Source: an uncultured Erysipelotrichaceae bacterium (GTDB lineage Bacteria > Bacillota_I > Bacilli_A > RF39 > UBA660). From it: a DNA stretch of 47,671 nucleotides. The DNA lies in assembly GCA_902798815.1 (NCBI GenBank), contig CADBYH010000011.1:1-47671 (forward strand), in the 5' to 3' direction. The position numbers and the translations under genes are program-made. Within the stretch, counting starts at the first letter, position 1, and each line of letters starts with the position of its first letter. Shown one piece after another: positions 23,687-31,894 of the stretch. The notes under the pieces were generated by a model, which had not been told where the DNA came from, did not search any database, and saw only the letters and a program-made list of their open reading frames with translations.

Positions 23687-23959
23687 ATGGCAGTTAAATT
23701 AAGATTAACAAGATTAGGTGCTAAGAAGAGACCTACTTATAGAATTGTTGCTACTGATTCTAGACGTCCTAGAAATGGACAATATTTAGAACTAATTGGA
23801 ACTTATTCACCAGTTGGAGAATGCAAAGTAAATATTAATGAAGAAGTTGCATTAAAATGGTTAAATAATGGTGCTATTCCTACTGATACAGTTAGAAACT
23901 TATTAAGTAAAGAAGGAATCATGAAGAAATTTGCTGATTCTAAAAAGAAGGATAAGTAA
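23687..23959 (+). CDS. rpsP: 30S ribosomal protein S16
   Basis: The 90-residue protein matches bS16 throughout: [20 protein letters not shown] (3-22), [19 protein letters not shown] near 25-43, and [15 protein letters not shown] near 55-69. The length is normal for Firmicutes S16. GGAGGG precedes the ATG. khpA follows after two bases, as in B. subtilis, but the usual rimM-trmD-rplS genes are not next; a terminator closes the unit after khpA. Confidence 0.98.
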   Translation: MAVKLRLTRLGAKKRPTYRIVATDSRRPRNGQYLELIGTYSPVGECKVNINEEVALKWLNNGAIPTDTVRNLLSKEGIMKKFADSKKKDK

Positions 23960-23961
23960 TT

Positions 23962-24210
23962 ATGGAATTAGTTGAATTAACTGAAGAAATAGTCAAATCA
24001 TTAGTAGTTGATAAAGATGCAGTTAGTGTTAAAGAATTTCCTACAGAGGAAGATAATGTAATGCTAATACAAGTTATGGTTAATGAAGATGATATGGGAA
24101 GAATAATTGGTAAAAGTGGAAGAACTGCAAATGCTATAAGAACTTTGGTTCAAGCAAGTAGTGCACTAAAAGATAATAAATATATAAAAATAGATATTGA
24201 TAAATTCTAG
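23962..24210 (+). CDS. khpA: KH-domain RNA-binding protein KhpA
   Basis: The 82-residue protein is a single KH domain. The nucleic-acid-binding G-R-I-I-G-K-S-G-R-T loop is near 52-61, with A-N-A-I-R-T-L following. KhpA partners KhpB (Jag/EloR) and affects cell elongation and division in Gram-positives, and binds many small RNAs. Its position directly after rpsP is the standard one. Confidence 0.93.
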   Translation: MELVELTEEIVKSLVVDKDAVSVKEFPTEEDNVMLIQVMVNEDDMGRIIGKSGRTANAIRTLVQASSALKDNKYIKIDIDKF

Positions 24211-24238
24211 GAAGTTTATTTAAAACTTTCTTTTTTTT
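24210..24238 (+). terminator. Rho-independent terminator of rpsP-khpA
   Basis: GGAAGTTT (24210-24217) pairs with AAACTTTC (24223-24230), one G-U pair, followed by eight T. The stem begins in the khpA stop codon. Confidence 0.85.
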
Positions 24239-24275
24239 GGGTATTGTTATATAATTTTGTTGAGGTAGTAAATAT

Positions 24276-24989
24276 ATGAATAGTAATTTAATAATACCTA
24301 CACATATTGGTATAATAATGGATGGAAATGGTAGATGGGCACAAGAACGTGGAATGATTAGGACTATGGGTCATAAGAATGCTCTAAAAACATTAAAAGC
24401 ATTATGTATACATATGGCAGATGTAGGAGTAAAATATGCTTCACTTTATGCTTTTTCTACAGAAAATTTTAAAAGAGAAAAAACAGAAGTTGATTATTTA
24501 ATGGGATTATTTATAGAATCTTTTAAAAAAGAATTTAAATTTTTAATGGAAAAAGATGTTAGAGTTGTTTTTTCAGGAAGAAGAGAACCATTACCAAAAA
24601 ATGTTCTTGAGGCAATGGATGAGTTAGTTGATGATACTAAAGATAATAAAAGTTTAGTTTTAAATATTTGTCTTAATTATGGTAGTCATGCAGAGATAGT
24701 TGATATGACAAAGAATATATGTGAGTTGTATAAAGAAGGAAAAATAAAACTTGAAGATATAAATGAAGAATTTATACAAAAAAATATGTATCAAGATTTA
24801 CCACCATTGGATTATGTTATAAGAACTAGTGGAGAATTAAGATTAAGTAATTTTATGATGTATCAAGCAAGTTATGCTGAATTTTATTTTCCTAAAGTAT
24901 ATTTTCCAGATTTTACTGAAGAGAAATTTGATAAAGCAATAATTGAATTTAATAAAAGGAATAGAAGGTTTGGAGGAGTAAAAAAATGA
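24276..24989 (+). CDS. uppS: Isoprenyl transferase (undecaprenyl diphosphate synthase)
   Basis: This cis-prenyltransferase makes the C55 lipid carrier for peptidoglycan and wall polymers. The catalytic P-loop signature HIGIIMDGNGRWAQERG is at 10-26, with Asp16 as the catalytic Asp. The family motifs S-L-Y-A-F-S-T-E-N near 66-74, L-N-I-C-L-N-Y-G near 129-136 and I-R-T-S-G-E-L-R-L-S-N-F near 181-192 are all present. Length 237 is normal. GAGGTAG precedes the ATG. It overlaps cdsA by 4 bases. Confidence 0.96.
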   Translation: MNSNLIIPTHIGIIMDGNGRWAQERGMIRTMGHKNALKTLKALCIHMADVGVKYASLYAFSTENFKREKTEVDYLMGLFIESFKKEFKFLMEKDVRVVFSGRREPLPKNVLEAMDELVDDTKDNKSLVLNICLNYGSHAEIVDMTKNICELYKEGKIKLEDINEEFIQKNMYQDLPPLDYVIRTSGELRLSNFMMYQASYAEFYFPKVYFPDFTEEKFDKAIIEFNKRNRRFGGVKK

Positions 24990-25789
24990 AAAAAAGAATT
25001 TTAAGTGCAATTATTATGGTTGCTATATTTATACCATTCTTAATTTTAGGTGATGTATACTTTTCAATATTTATGAGTGTTTTAGCTCTTTTAGGTTTAT
25101 ATGAGTTATTGAGAGTACGTGAAACAAAAAAAGAATTTCCTAAAATTATGAAATTCTTTGCATATATATTAGTAGTAGCATTTTGTTTATATAATGCTGA
25201 TTCAGTGTTCTTTTCCTATGATTTTGATTATAGAGTTATGGCATTTATTATATTTTTATTTACTGTTCCAATGGTGTTTATTAATAATACAAAGAAATAT
25301 AATTTAAATGATGCATTATTCTTAATTGGTAGTATTTTCTTTATAGGATTAGGATTTCATTTGATTATATTAGCTAGAAATATTGATTTATCATATATAT
25401 TATATTTGTTATTAATAACTACAATGACAGATACATTTGCTCTTATAAGTGGAATGTTAGTTGGTGAACATAAGTTATGTCCTGAAGTAAGTCCAAAGAA
25501 AACTATTGAAGGTTTAATAGGTGGAGTATTTATGGGGACTTTTGTTTCTACAGCATTTTACTATACTGTAATAAGTTCAAATATATCATTAGTTGTATTA
25601 ATATTTGTTAGTGCTTTATTATGTTTAATAGGTCAATTAGGAGATTTAGTTTTTTCATCAATTAAAAGATATTATAATGTAAAAGACTTCTCAAATATTA
25701 TACCTGGACATGGTGGTATTTTAGATAGATTTGATAGTTTAATATTTGTTACTTTAGCATTTATTATTTTAAAAGGAATATTTTTTTAA
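24986..25789 (+). CDS. cdsA: Phosphatidate cytidylyltransferase
   Basis: CdsA makes CDP-diacylglycerol from phosphatidate and CTP in the membrane, the branch point for phospholipids. The 267-residue protein is hydrophobic throughout with about seven membrane segments. The family signature lies at the C-terminal end: S-P-K-K-T-I-E-G-L-I-G-G near 170-181, then G-D-L-V-F-S-S-I-K-R near 215-224 and I-P-G-H-G-G-I-L-D-R-F-D-S near 237-249. It overlaps uppS by 4 bases and lies 12 bases before rseP. In B. subtilis dxr sits between cdsA and rasP; it is absent here. Confidence 0.95.
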   Translation: MKKRILSAIIMVAIFIPFLILGDVYFSIFMSVLALLGLYELLRVRETKKEFPKIMKFFAYILVVAFCLYNADSVFFSYDFDYRVMAFIIFLFTVPMVFINNTKKYNLNDALFLIGSIFFIGLGFHLIILARNIDLSYILYLLLITTMTDTFALISGMLVGEHKLCPEVSPKKTIEGLIGGVFMGTFVSTAFYYTVISSNISLVVLIFVSALLCLIGQLGDLVFSSIKRYYNVKDFSNIIPGHGGILDRFDSLIFVTLAFIILKGIFF

Positions 25790-25801
25790 GGGAGGGTTAG
25801 T

Positions 25802-26860
25802 ATGACAATAATTATTAACTTAATAGTATTTATACTTATATTAACTGTTATAGTTGCATTTCATGAGTTTGGGCATTATTTATTTGCAAAAATATGTGGT
25901 GTTTATGTTTATGAATATGCTATTGGTATGGGACCTAAATTATTTAGTAAAAAAATAGGAGAAACTGTTTATTCTATTAGAGCAATACCAATAGGAGGTT
26001 TTTGTCAGTTAGCAGGAGAAGATCTTGATGAGGATGATGCTAGAAAGGTTCCTAAAGATAGAAGACTTCAAAATAAAAATCCTTTTCAAAGATTTTTAAT
26101 AATGTTCTTTGGTCCAATGAATAATTTTATTTTAACAGTAATATTACTTTTGTTTATTGCTTTAATATGGGGCGGAACTACTATGAATCCTATTATAAGC
26201 AAAGTTCAAAAGAATAGTGCTGCTTATGAAGTTGGACTTAGTGCAGGAGATGAAATATTAAAAATAAATAATCATAAAATAGCGACAAGTGATGATATTT
26301 CTTTATATCTTGCTATTTCTGATCCTAAAAAAGGTAGTACTTTTTATGTTGAAAAAGATGATGGAACATATAAGAATTATAAAGTAGTTCCAAAGAAGAC
26401 AAAAATAGATGGTAAGACTTCATATAAATATGGTATACAAATGAATCAAAAGAGAACAAAGGGATTTGTTAATGCTATTGTTTATACTTATAAAAAGACT
26501 ATCTCTATGTTTAAGCAAATGTTTATAACTGTAGGATATTTATTTACTGGTGGTATTAAATTGAATCAATTATCTGGACCTGTGGGAATATATTCGGTTG
26601 TAGGTGAATCAAGAGCTGCTGGTGGAATCGCTAATGTATTATATTTAATGGCATTTTTAAGTTTAAATGTTGGATTTATTAATTTACTTCCAATACCTGC
26701 ATTTGATGGAGGACATATATTGTTTATAATTATTGAATTAATAAAAGGTTCTCCTGTTAAACCAGAACTTGAAAATAAAATACATGCAATATTCTTGATG
26801 TTATTGTTGTTGTTGATGTTAGTAATAACATTTAATGATGTATTAAGATTATTTAAATAG
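25802..26860 (+). CDS. rseP: Site-2 membrane zinc protease RseP/RasP
   Basis: This M50 intramembrane protease releases anti-sigma factors and clears signal peptides. The active site H-E-F-G-H is at 21-25 in the first membrane segment, and the third ligand is in the late N-L-L-P-I-P-A-F-D-G-G-H element near 294-305. A PDZ domain lies at about 125-200 (S-A-A-Y-E-V-G-L-S-A-G-D-E-I core), with membrane segments near 105-125 and at the C-terminus. Length 352 is normal for the short Firmicutes form with one PDZ. GGGAGG precedes the ATG. It ends the uppS-cdsA-rseP operon. Confidence 0.95.
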   Translation: MTIIINLIVFILILTVIVAFHEFGHYLFAKICGVYVYEYAIGMGPKLFSKKIGETVYSIRAIPIGGFCQLAGEDLDEDDARKVPKDRRLQNKNPFQRFLIMFFGPMNNFILTVILLLFIALIWGGTTMNPIISKVQKNSAAYEVGLSAGDEILKINNHKIATSDDISLYLAISDPKKGSTFYVEKDDGTYKNYKVVPKKTKIDGKTSYKYGIQMNQKRTKGFVNAIVYTYKKTISMFKQMFITVGYLFTGGIKLNQLSGPVGIYSVVGESRAAGGIANVLYLMAFLSLNVGFINLLPIPAFDGGHILFIIIELIKGSPVKPELENKIHAIFLMLLLLLMLVITFNDVLRLFK

Positions 26861-26881
26861 ATACTTAGGTATCTATTTTTT
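26855..26881 (+). terminator. Rho-independent terminator overlapping the rseP stop
   Basis: AAATAGATAC (26855-26864) pairs with GTATCTATTT (26869-26878) around TTAG, then a T-run. The rseP TAG is in the 5' arm. Confidence 0.9.
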
Positions 26882-26894
26882 ATTAGTATAAATA

Positions 26895-26923
26895 TTGACT
26901 GTATTTATTATAGACTATATAAT
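26895..26923 (+). promoter_or_regulatory. SigA-type promoter of the DUF6273 surface protein gene
   Basis: TTGACT (26895-26900), 17-base spacer and TATAAT (26918-26923), 24 bases before the start codon. Confidence 0.85.
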
Positions 26924-26946
26924 TAATTTATAATAGGAGAGTAGTT

Positions 26947-28221
26947 ATGAAGAATAAAAGAAGTGAGAAGCAAATTCAAATACTTGTATTTATACTAATA
27001 GCTATTATTACGTTAGGAATAGGTTATACTGCAATATCAAGTATTATTTTATCAATTTCGGGAAATGCAAGAGCAGATGTAGATGAAGCAAACTTCAAAG
27101 TACATTTTGATAGAAATGTAAGTCCTACAATAACAGCAAATATGGGAAGTGCATCAATAGATGAAGATAATGATAAACTTGCTCATATATCAGTAATTGG
27201 ATTAAAAAAAGCAGGAGATTCCGCAACAGCAGAATATACAATAATAAATGAATCAAATGGTATAGGAGCACAATTATCAATTGATTTAGTGAATACAAAT
27301 ACAGAATATTTTAAAGTAACAGAAACATTAGATGATATAGAATTACAAGCAGGAGAAACAACAAAAGTAAGGATAATAGTAGAACTATTAGAAACACCAA
27401 CGGATACTGCATTAGAAACAGAAATAACAGGAACAATAGAAGCAAAAGCAATAAAGAATACGGAAGCAAATTCAAATGATAGTGCATCAAAAACAGCTGG
27501 AGATCCAGAGTCGTTTGCAACAGACTCTTGGAAAACTATCCAAAAAGCAGTAAAGAATAATAATACAAGTGCATATAAAGTAGGAGATACAAAAACAGTA
27601 AAAATAAATGGAAATGATTATACTGTAAGAATTGTGAATAAATCTACAAATGCAAAATGTGATAATGAAAACTATTCTCAAACTGCATGTGGATTTGTAG
27701 TAGAATTTGCTGATATAATCGAAATTAGGGTGATGGATTCAAGTTTCTCAAATATAGGAGGATGGCCTGAAAGTGAATTGTATTCATTTTTACAGGATCC
27801 ATTCTACAATAGTTTACCAAGTGATTTAAAATCATCAATAAAATCAACTAGAGTAATATCAAGTCATGGTTTGGGTGACTCAAGTAACTTTGTAACAACT
27901 GATAAACTATATTTGTTATCAGGTGTCGAAATACATGGGGCGGATCAATATGATACTGCAGCAAGTACAACACATCAATTGGATTATTATGTTGGACAAC
28001 CAATTGAACAAATATTACCATGTGGACAAAGTTGTGGTGTTATTGAAGACTCTTATCCAAGGGCAAGAAAACAATATAATGGTTCATATGATTGGTATTG
28101 GTTGCGTACAGCTTATTCAGATAATAATACTGATTTTCGTGATGTAAAATCAAATGGTGATATGCATAATGGTGATTCCGATTATAATTATGGTTTTGCA
28201 CCAGCATTTCGTATAGGTTAA
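26947..28221 (+). CDS. Cell-surface protein with TasA-like N-terminal part and DUF6273 C-terminal domain
   Basis: A basic start and membrane segment or uncleaved signal (about 11-35, containing LGIGYTAISSIILSISG, as in TasA/camelysin-type proteins) lead into a beta-rich domain (about 38-165). A linker with N-N-T-S follows, then a C-terminal DUF6273-like domain (about 195-424): G-W-P-E-S-E-L-Y-S-F-L near 275-285, L-Y-L-L-S-G-V-E near 323-330, Y-W-L-R-T-A-Y near 387-393 and a final G-F-A-P-A-F-R-I-G. Two to three Cys pairs are possible. Roles of DUF6273 are unknown. Codon choice is strongly A-ending for about residues 40-180, unlike neighbouring genes, and returns to the usual style later. GGAG precedes the ATG. 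It is monocistronic. Confidence 0.65.
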   Translation: MKNKRSEKQIQILVFILIAIITLGIGYTAISSIILSISGNARADVDEANFKVHFDRNVSPTITANMGSASIDEDNDKLAHISVIGLKKAGDSATAEYTIINESNGIGAQLSIDLVNTNTEYFKVTETLDDIELQAGETTKVRIIVELLETPTDTALETEITGTIEAKAIKNTEANSNDSASKTAGDPESFATDSWKTIQKAVKNNNTSAYKVGDTKTVKINGNDYTVRIVNKSTNAKCDNENYSQTACGFVVEFADIIEIRVMDSSFSNIGGWPESELYSFLQDPFYNSLPSDLKSSIKSTRVISSHGLGDSSNFVTTDKLYLLSGVEIHGADQYDTAASTTHQLDYYVGQPIEQILPCGQSCGVIEDSYPRARKQYNGSYDWYWLRTAYSDNNTDFRDVKSNGDMHNGDSDYNYGFAPAFRIG

Positions 28222-28250
28222 AGAAATATTGTAAATATATTTCTTTTTTT
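28220..28250 (+). terminator. Rho-independent terminator of the DUF6273 gene
   Basis: AAAGAAATAT (28220-28229) pairs with ATATTTCTTT (28237-28246) followed by a T-run. The stem starts within the stop codon. Confidence 0.85.
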
Positions 28251-28258
28251 TGTATAAT
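28229..28258 (+). promoter_or_regulatory. Probable SigA promoter of priA, embedded in the upstream terminator
   Basis: TTGTAA (28229-28234), 18-base spacer and TATAAT (28253-28258). It supports a start of priA downstream of about 28265. Confidence 0.6.
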
Positions 28259-28281
28259 AATTGTATATGGGAGGTGTTACT

Positions 28282-30453
28282 TTGATAGTTGGTGTTTTAG
28301 TTGAATTATCTAATAAGAATATTGATAAAATATTTGATTATAATGTTCCAGTTGAATTGATTTCTAAAATTAAAGTTGGTATTAGAGTAATAGTTCCTTT
28401 TGGTAGAATGACTTTAGAAGGGTTTGTTCTTGAGATTAAAAAGTCTAATGATAGTAATGTTGAACTTAAGAATATTATTTCTATTGTTGATGAAGATATT
28501 GTTTTAAATAGTGAATTACTTGAATTAGGAAAAACTATGAGAAATAAAACTTTAAGTACTTTAATAAGTTGTTATCAAGTGATGCTTCCAAAGGCTTTAA
28601 AAGCAAAGAATGGTAGTGTTGTTAATATTAAGTATGATACTTATTATAGACTTGGAAATATTTCTCCTGATGAAAAGTTTAATTCAAAACAAAATGAAAT
28701 TATAAAATGTTTTGAAAATAATGATTTGGTTTCTAGGAGTAAGTTAGTATCTATAAGCTTGAGTAGTTTAAATACTCTTATAAAAAGAAATATATTAGTT
28801 GCTGAAAAAAAAGAACATTATCGTGTTTTATATAAAGAGATTAATAATAAGAAAAAGGAACTTACTTCTGATCAGAAAGAAGTTGTTTCATCTATTATTA
28901 ATAATTCTCCTGATACATTTTTATTATATGGAGTTACTGGTAGTGGAAAAACAGAAGTGTATATGGAAGTGATTGATTACTATCTTTCTTTAGGTAAGAG
29001 TAGTATTGTTCTTGTACCAGAAATAAGTTTAACTCCTCAAATGATTAATAGATTTAGAGAAAGATTTGGGGATAAAATTGCTGCTCTTCATTCGGCTTTA
29101 AGTGATGGAGAAAAGTATGATGAATGGAGAAGAATAGTTAGAGGAGAAGTTTCTATAGTAATAGGAGCACGTAGTGCGATTTTTGCTCCTTTGACAAATG
29201 TAGGAGTTATTATTATTGATGAGGAGCATAGTGATTCATATAAACAAAGTGATCCTAATCCAAGATACAATGCTAAAGAGATAGCTATTTTACGTAGTAA
29301 ATATCATAATTGTTCAGTTGTATTAGGTTCTGCTACACCTTCTCTTGAAGTTATGGCAAGAGCAAAAAAAGGTGTATTTAAATTACTAAATTTACCTAAT
29401 AGAGTTAATGGTAAAAGTTTACCTGAAGTAGACATAATTGATATGAATAATGAAATGAAAAAAAGTAAAGGGCATTTTTCTTTAAAGCTTATTTCTTCAA
29501 TTGAAGAATGCTTAGAAAAAAAAGAACAAGTTATTTTGCTTTTAAATAGAAGGGGGTATTCTAGTTTTATAACTTGTAAAAATTGTGGATATACTTTTAA
29601 GTGTCCAAAATGTGATATATCTTTAACCTATCATAAAAGTAGTAATACATTAAGATGTCATTATTGTGGATATGGAGAAAAAGTTTATGATAAATGTCCT
29701 AGTTGTTCGGAAGAGTCTTTAAATAGACTAGGGGTTGGAACTCAAAAAGTTGAAGAAGAATTAAATAATATTTTTCCATCATCTAAGATTCTTAGAATGG
29801 ACTTTGATACTACTAGTAAAAAAGGTGCTCATGAAAAAATGATAGAAGATTTTAAGAATCAAAAATATGATATACTTCTTGGTACACAAATGGTTGCGAA
29901 AGGACTTGATTTTTCTCAAGTAACATTAGTTGGTGTTATTAATGCAGATACTTCTTTAAATATTCCGGATTTTAGAAGCAGTGAAAATACTTTTTCATTA
30001 TTAAGTCAGGTTGCTGGTAGAAGTGGAAGAAGTGAAAAAACAGGTAAAGTTATTATTCAAACTTTTAATCCAGATCATTATGCAATTTCAATGGTTAAAA
30101 GTTATGATTATTTGGGATTTTATAATAGAGAGATGTATATTAGAAAACAACTTAAATATCCTCCTTATTATTATTTATGTAACATACGAGTTAGTGGAAA
30201 AGATGCTTCATATATATTTGGTGAAGCTTTAAAAATAAAAAGAAGTTTGGATAGAAATCTAAATAATTTTATAATACTTGGTCCTAGTAATAGTAGTGTG
30301 TTTAAAATTAATAATATTTATAGATATAATATTATTTTGAAGTATAAAGATGATTCTTTATTGTATCCTTTGTTAGAAAAAATTATTGAACACTATAAAT
30401 CAATTAGTAAAATCAAGATTGATATAGATTTTAATCCTAGTCAAATGCTTTAA
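28282..30453 (+). CDS. priA: Primosomal replication-restart helicase PriA
   Basis: PriA reloads the replisome at collapsed forks. The N-terminal 3'-DNA-binding domain begins L-V-E-L-S-N-K-N-I-D-K-I-F-D-Y. The helicase core has Walker A G-V-T-G-S-G-K-T-E-V (near 215-224), the DEEH box (near 313-316) and conserved G-S-A-T-P-S. Eight cysteines bind two zinc ions: C-K-N-C, C-P-K-C, C-H-Y-C and C-P-S-C between about 430 and 475. I start at a TTG at 28282, with GGGAGGTG at 28269-28276; a longer frame from another TTG at 28261 would place this ribosome site inside the gene. That gives 723 residues, near the family norm. Confidence 0.94.
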   Translation: MIVGVLVELSNKNIDKIFDYNVPVELISKIKVGIRVIVPFGRMTLEGFVLEIKKSNDSNVELKNIISIVDEDIVLNSELLELGKTMRNKTLSTLISCYQVMLPKALKAKNGSVVNIKYDTYYRLGNISPDEKFNSKQNEIIKCFENNDLVSRSKLVSISLSSLNTLIKRNILVAEKKEHYRVLYKEINNKKKELTSDQKEVVSSIINNSPDTFLLYGVTGSGKTEVYMEVIDYYLSLGKSSIVLVPEISLTPQMINRFRERFGDKIAALHSALSDGEKYDEWRRIVRGEVSIVIGARSAIFAPLTNVGVIIIDEEHSDSYKQSDPNPRYNAKEIAILRSKYHNCSVVLGSATPSLEVMARAKKGVFKLLNLPNRVNGKSLPEVDIIDMNNEMKKSKGHFSLKLISSIEECLEKKEQVILLLNRRGYSSFITCKNCGYTFKCPKCDISLTYHKSSNTLRCHYCGYGEKVYDKCPSCSEESLNRLGVGTQKVEEELNNIFPSSKILRMDFDTTSKKGAHEKMIEDFKNQKYDILLGTQMVAKGLDFSQVTLVGVINADTSLNIPDFRSSENTFSLLSQVAGRSGRSEKTGKVIIQTFNPDHYAISMVKSYDYLGFYNREMYIRKQLKYPPYYYLCNIRVSGKDASYIFGEALKIKRSLDRNLNNFIILGPSNSSVFKINNIYRYNIILKYKDDSLLYPLLEKIIEHYKSISKIKIDIDFNPSQML

Positions 30454-30491
30454 AATATGATATTCTAGTATAAGAATAGAGGTGCTTTTTA

Positions 30492-30695
30492 ATGGACAAT
30501 AATAATGATAATGAATTAGAAGTAAATAGAAAGAATAGAGAAGATTATGAAAAATTAATGAAAGAATCTTCTACACAGTTAGATGGTTATTGGGATAAGG
30601 ATAATGTTTTTGTAAAAATATTATTAATAGGTCTTTTAGTTATTATAGCTGTAGGATCTTTCTATGTAATTAGTATGTATTTATCAAATAAATAA
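30492..30695 (+). CDS. Small single-pass membrane protein of unknown function
   Basis: The 67-residue protein has an acidic, Asn-rich N-terminal half (1-40) and one membrane helix at about 42-62, ending Y-L-S-N-K. No family is recognised. GAGGTG lies 9 bases before the ATG. It sits between priA and the unknown gene at 30726, 30 bases from the latter, which also ends in a membrane helix, so the two may function together. A short AT-only inverted repeat lies in the gap and is too weak to call a terminator. Confidence 0.7.
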   Translation: MDNNNDNELEVNRKNREDYEKLMKESSTQLDGYWDKDNVFVKILLIGLLVIIAVGSFYVISMYLSNK

Positions 30696-30725
30696 TAATA
30701 TTTATTATTAATAGGAGGTGATATA

Positions 30726-31892
30726 GTGCTTGATAATTACCTTAAACGTGAGAATGTTAGGGATTTCATTAGTGAAATAAAGAGTAATCCAAGGTATAAT
30801 AATAAAACCTTTACAGAAGATAGTAATTATTCTGAAATTGGTAGTGAAATAGCACTATACATTTTTTATGATGCATTAATTAAATATGTAATCATTATTA
30901 ATAATGAAGAATTGTTTGATACTTATGTAGAACAATTAGATTTGATATATAAAAAAGTTGATAGTTTTAATAAAATAAAAGATGGATTAAATAGATTAAT
31001 CTGTTCTATGGTAGCAACTCATCTAAAAATAGATAATGTTGATGAAAATAAGGATAAAATTATTGCATATATTTATAATAAATATATCTTAAATGGTTAT
31101 TTTGTTCATGGATTTTGTCCGGTTTATGCTAATCGTATTAAAACAAATGGTTTTGTTTCTGAGATATATGATAATAATTATATTAAGATGAAAGAAGTAC
31201 AGGATATTTTGAATAAATATGGTTCAGAAAATATTTTGGATAAGGATTTTTCAAATAACAGAGTTTATTTTACAGATGATTATATTATGGGAATGTATTA
31301 TTCTTCTATTGCTCCAAGTTACTTTTTCAATTTACTATGTAGTAAGAAAATATATGGGAATAAAACAAAAGCAGATTCTTATTTAAAACCTGATTACGAT
31401 TCTTGTATTAGTAATCTGAAAAGGTTTATGAGTAATAAATTATTTAGTGATAAAGATAAAAAACGTGTTTTAGAAATTGTTCAAGAACAATGGAATTATA
31501 TTAATAGTGTACCTAAGAAAATAGGATTATTATTTGTTAAAAGAGATGTTGTTGATCAAGATATAAATGTTAGTTTAGATGAATATTTAAAAGATGATGT
31601 AGATTTATATGAATCAATTGAGAGAATGTTAAATCCAAAGTATGGAAGTGTTTCTTATAATGGTATTATTGGTTCAAAAAATGTAGTTGTTTATTTAATA
31701 GATGATTATTATAATGATGAGGTACTTGAAAAGGTTGATGTTCTAGATGATGGCAAATCAGATAATAATTATGAGATAATTAATAAAGAGTTTATGGATG
31801 CTTATGGTAGTGTATATATTTATTTATTAGTAGGAGCTTGTCTTATTAGTTTAGGTGTTATTATAAGTATTATTATGGTTATGGGGGGATAA
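30726..31892 (+). CDS. Unknown protein with C-terminal membrane anchor, possible ADP-ribosyltransferase-like fold
   Basis: The GTG start follows AGGAGGTGATATA, a very complete ribosome site. The 388-residue protein is cytoplasmic up to a single C-terminal helix (about 362-386), giving a tail-anchored layout. No family is recognised with confidence. The stretch GYFVHGFCPVYANRIKTNGF (121-140) resembles the H-G-T/x ... I-x-x-x-G pattern that opens ART-fold domains, and Y-F-T-D-D-Y-I-M-G-M-Y-Y-S (near 176-188) resembles their second strand-helix unit, but I see no clear catalytic Glu. It lies 2 bases upstream of fmt. Confidence 0.55.
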   Translation: MLDNYLKRENVRDFISEIKSNPRYNNKTFTEDSNYSEIGSEIALYIFYDALIKYVIIINNEELFDTYVEQLDLIYKKVDSFNKIKDGLNRLICSMVATHLKIDNVDENKDKIIAYIYNKYILNGYFVHGFCPVYANRIKTNGFVSEIYDNNYIKMKEVQDILNKYGSENILDKDFSNNRVYFTDDYIMGMYYSSIAPSYFFNLLCSKKIYGNKTKADSYLKPDYDSCISNLKRFMSNKLFSDKDKKRVLEIVQEQWNYINSVPKKIGLLFVKRDVVDQDINVSLDEYLKDDVDLYESIERMLNPKYGSVSYNGIIGSKNVVVYLIDDYYNDEVLEKVDVLDDGKSDNNYEIINKEFMDAYGSVYIYLLVGACLISLGVIISIIMVMGG

Positions 31893-31894
31893 GT

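Noticed and set aside
27311..27681. Leu-rich and Ile/Cys-rich minus-strand frames resembling membrane proteins
   Set aside because: They are antisense shadows of the A-rich codons in the surface protein gene; poly-Leu results from TTA/TTG complement of repetitive codons.
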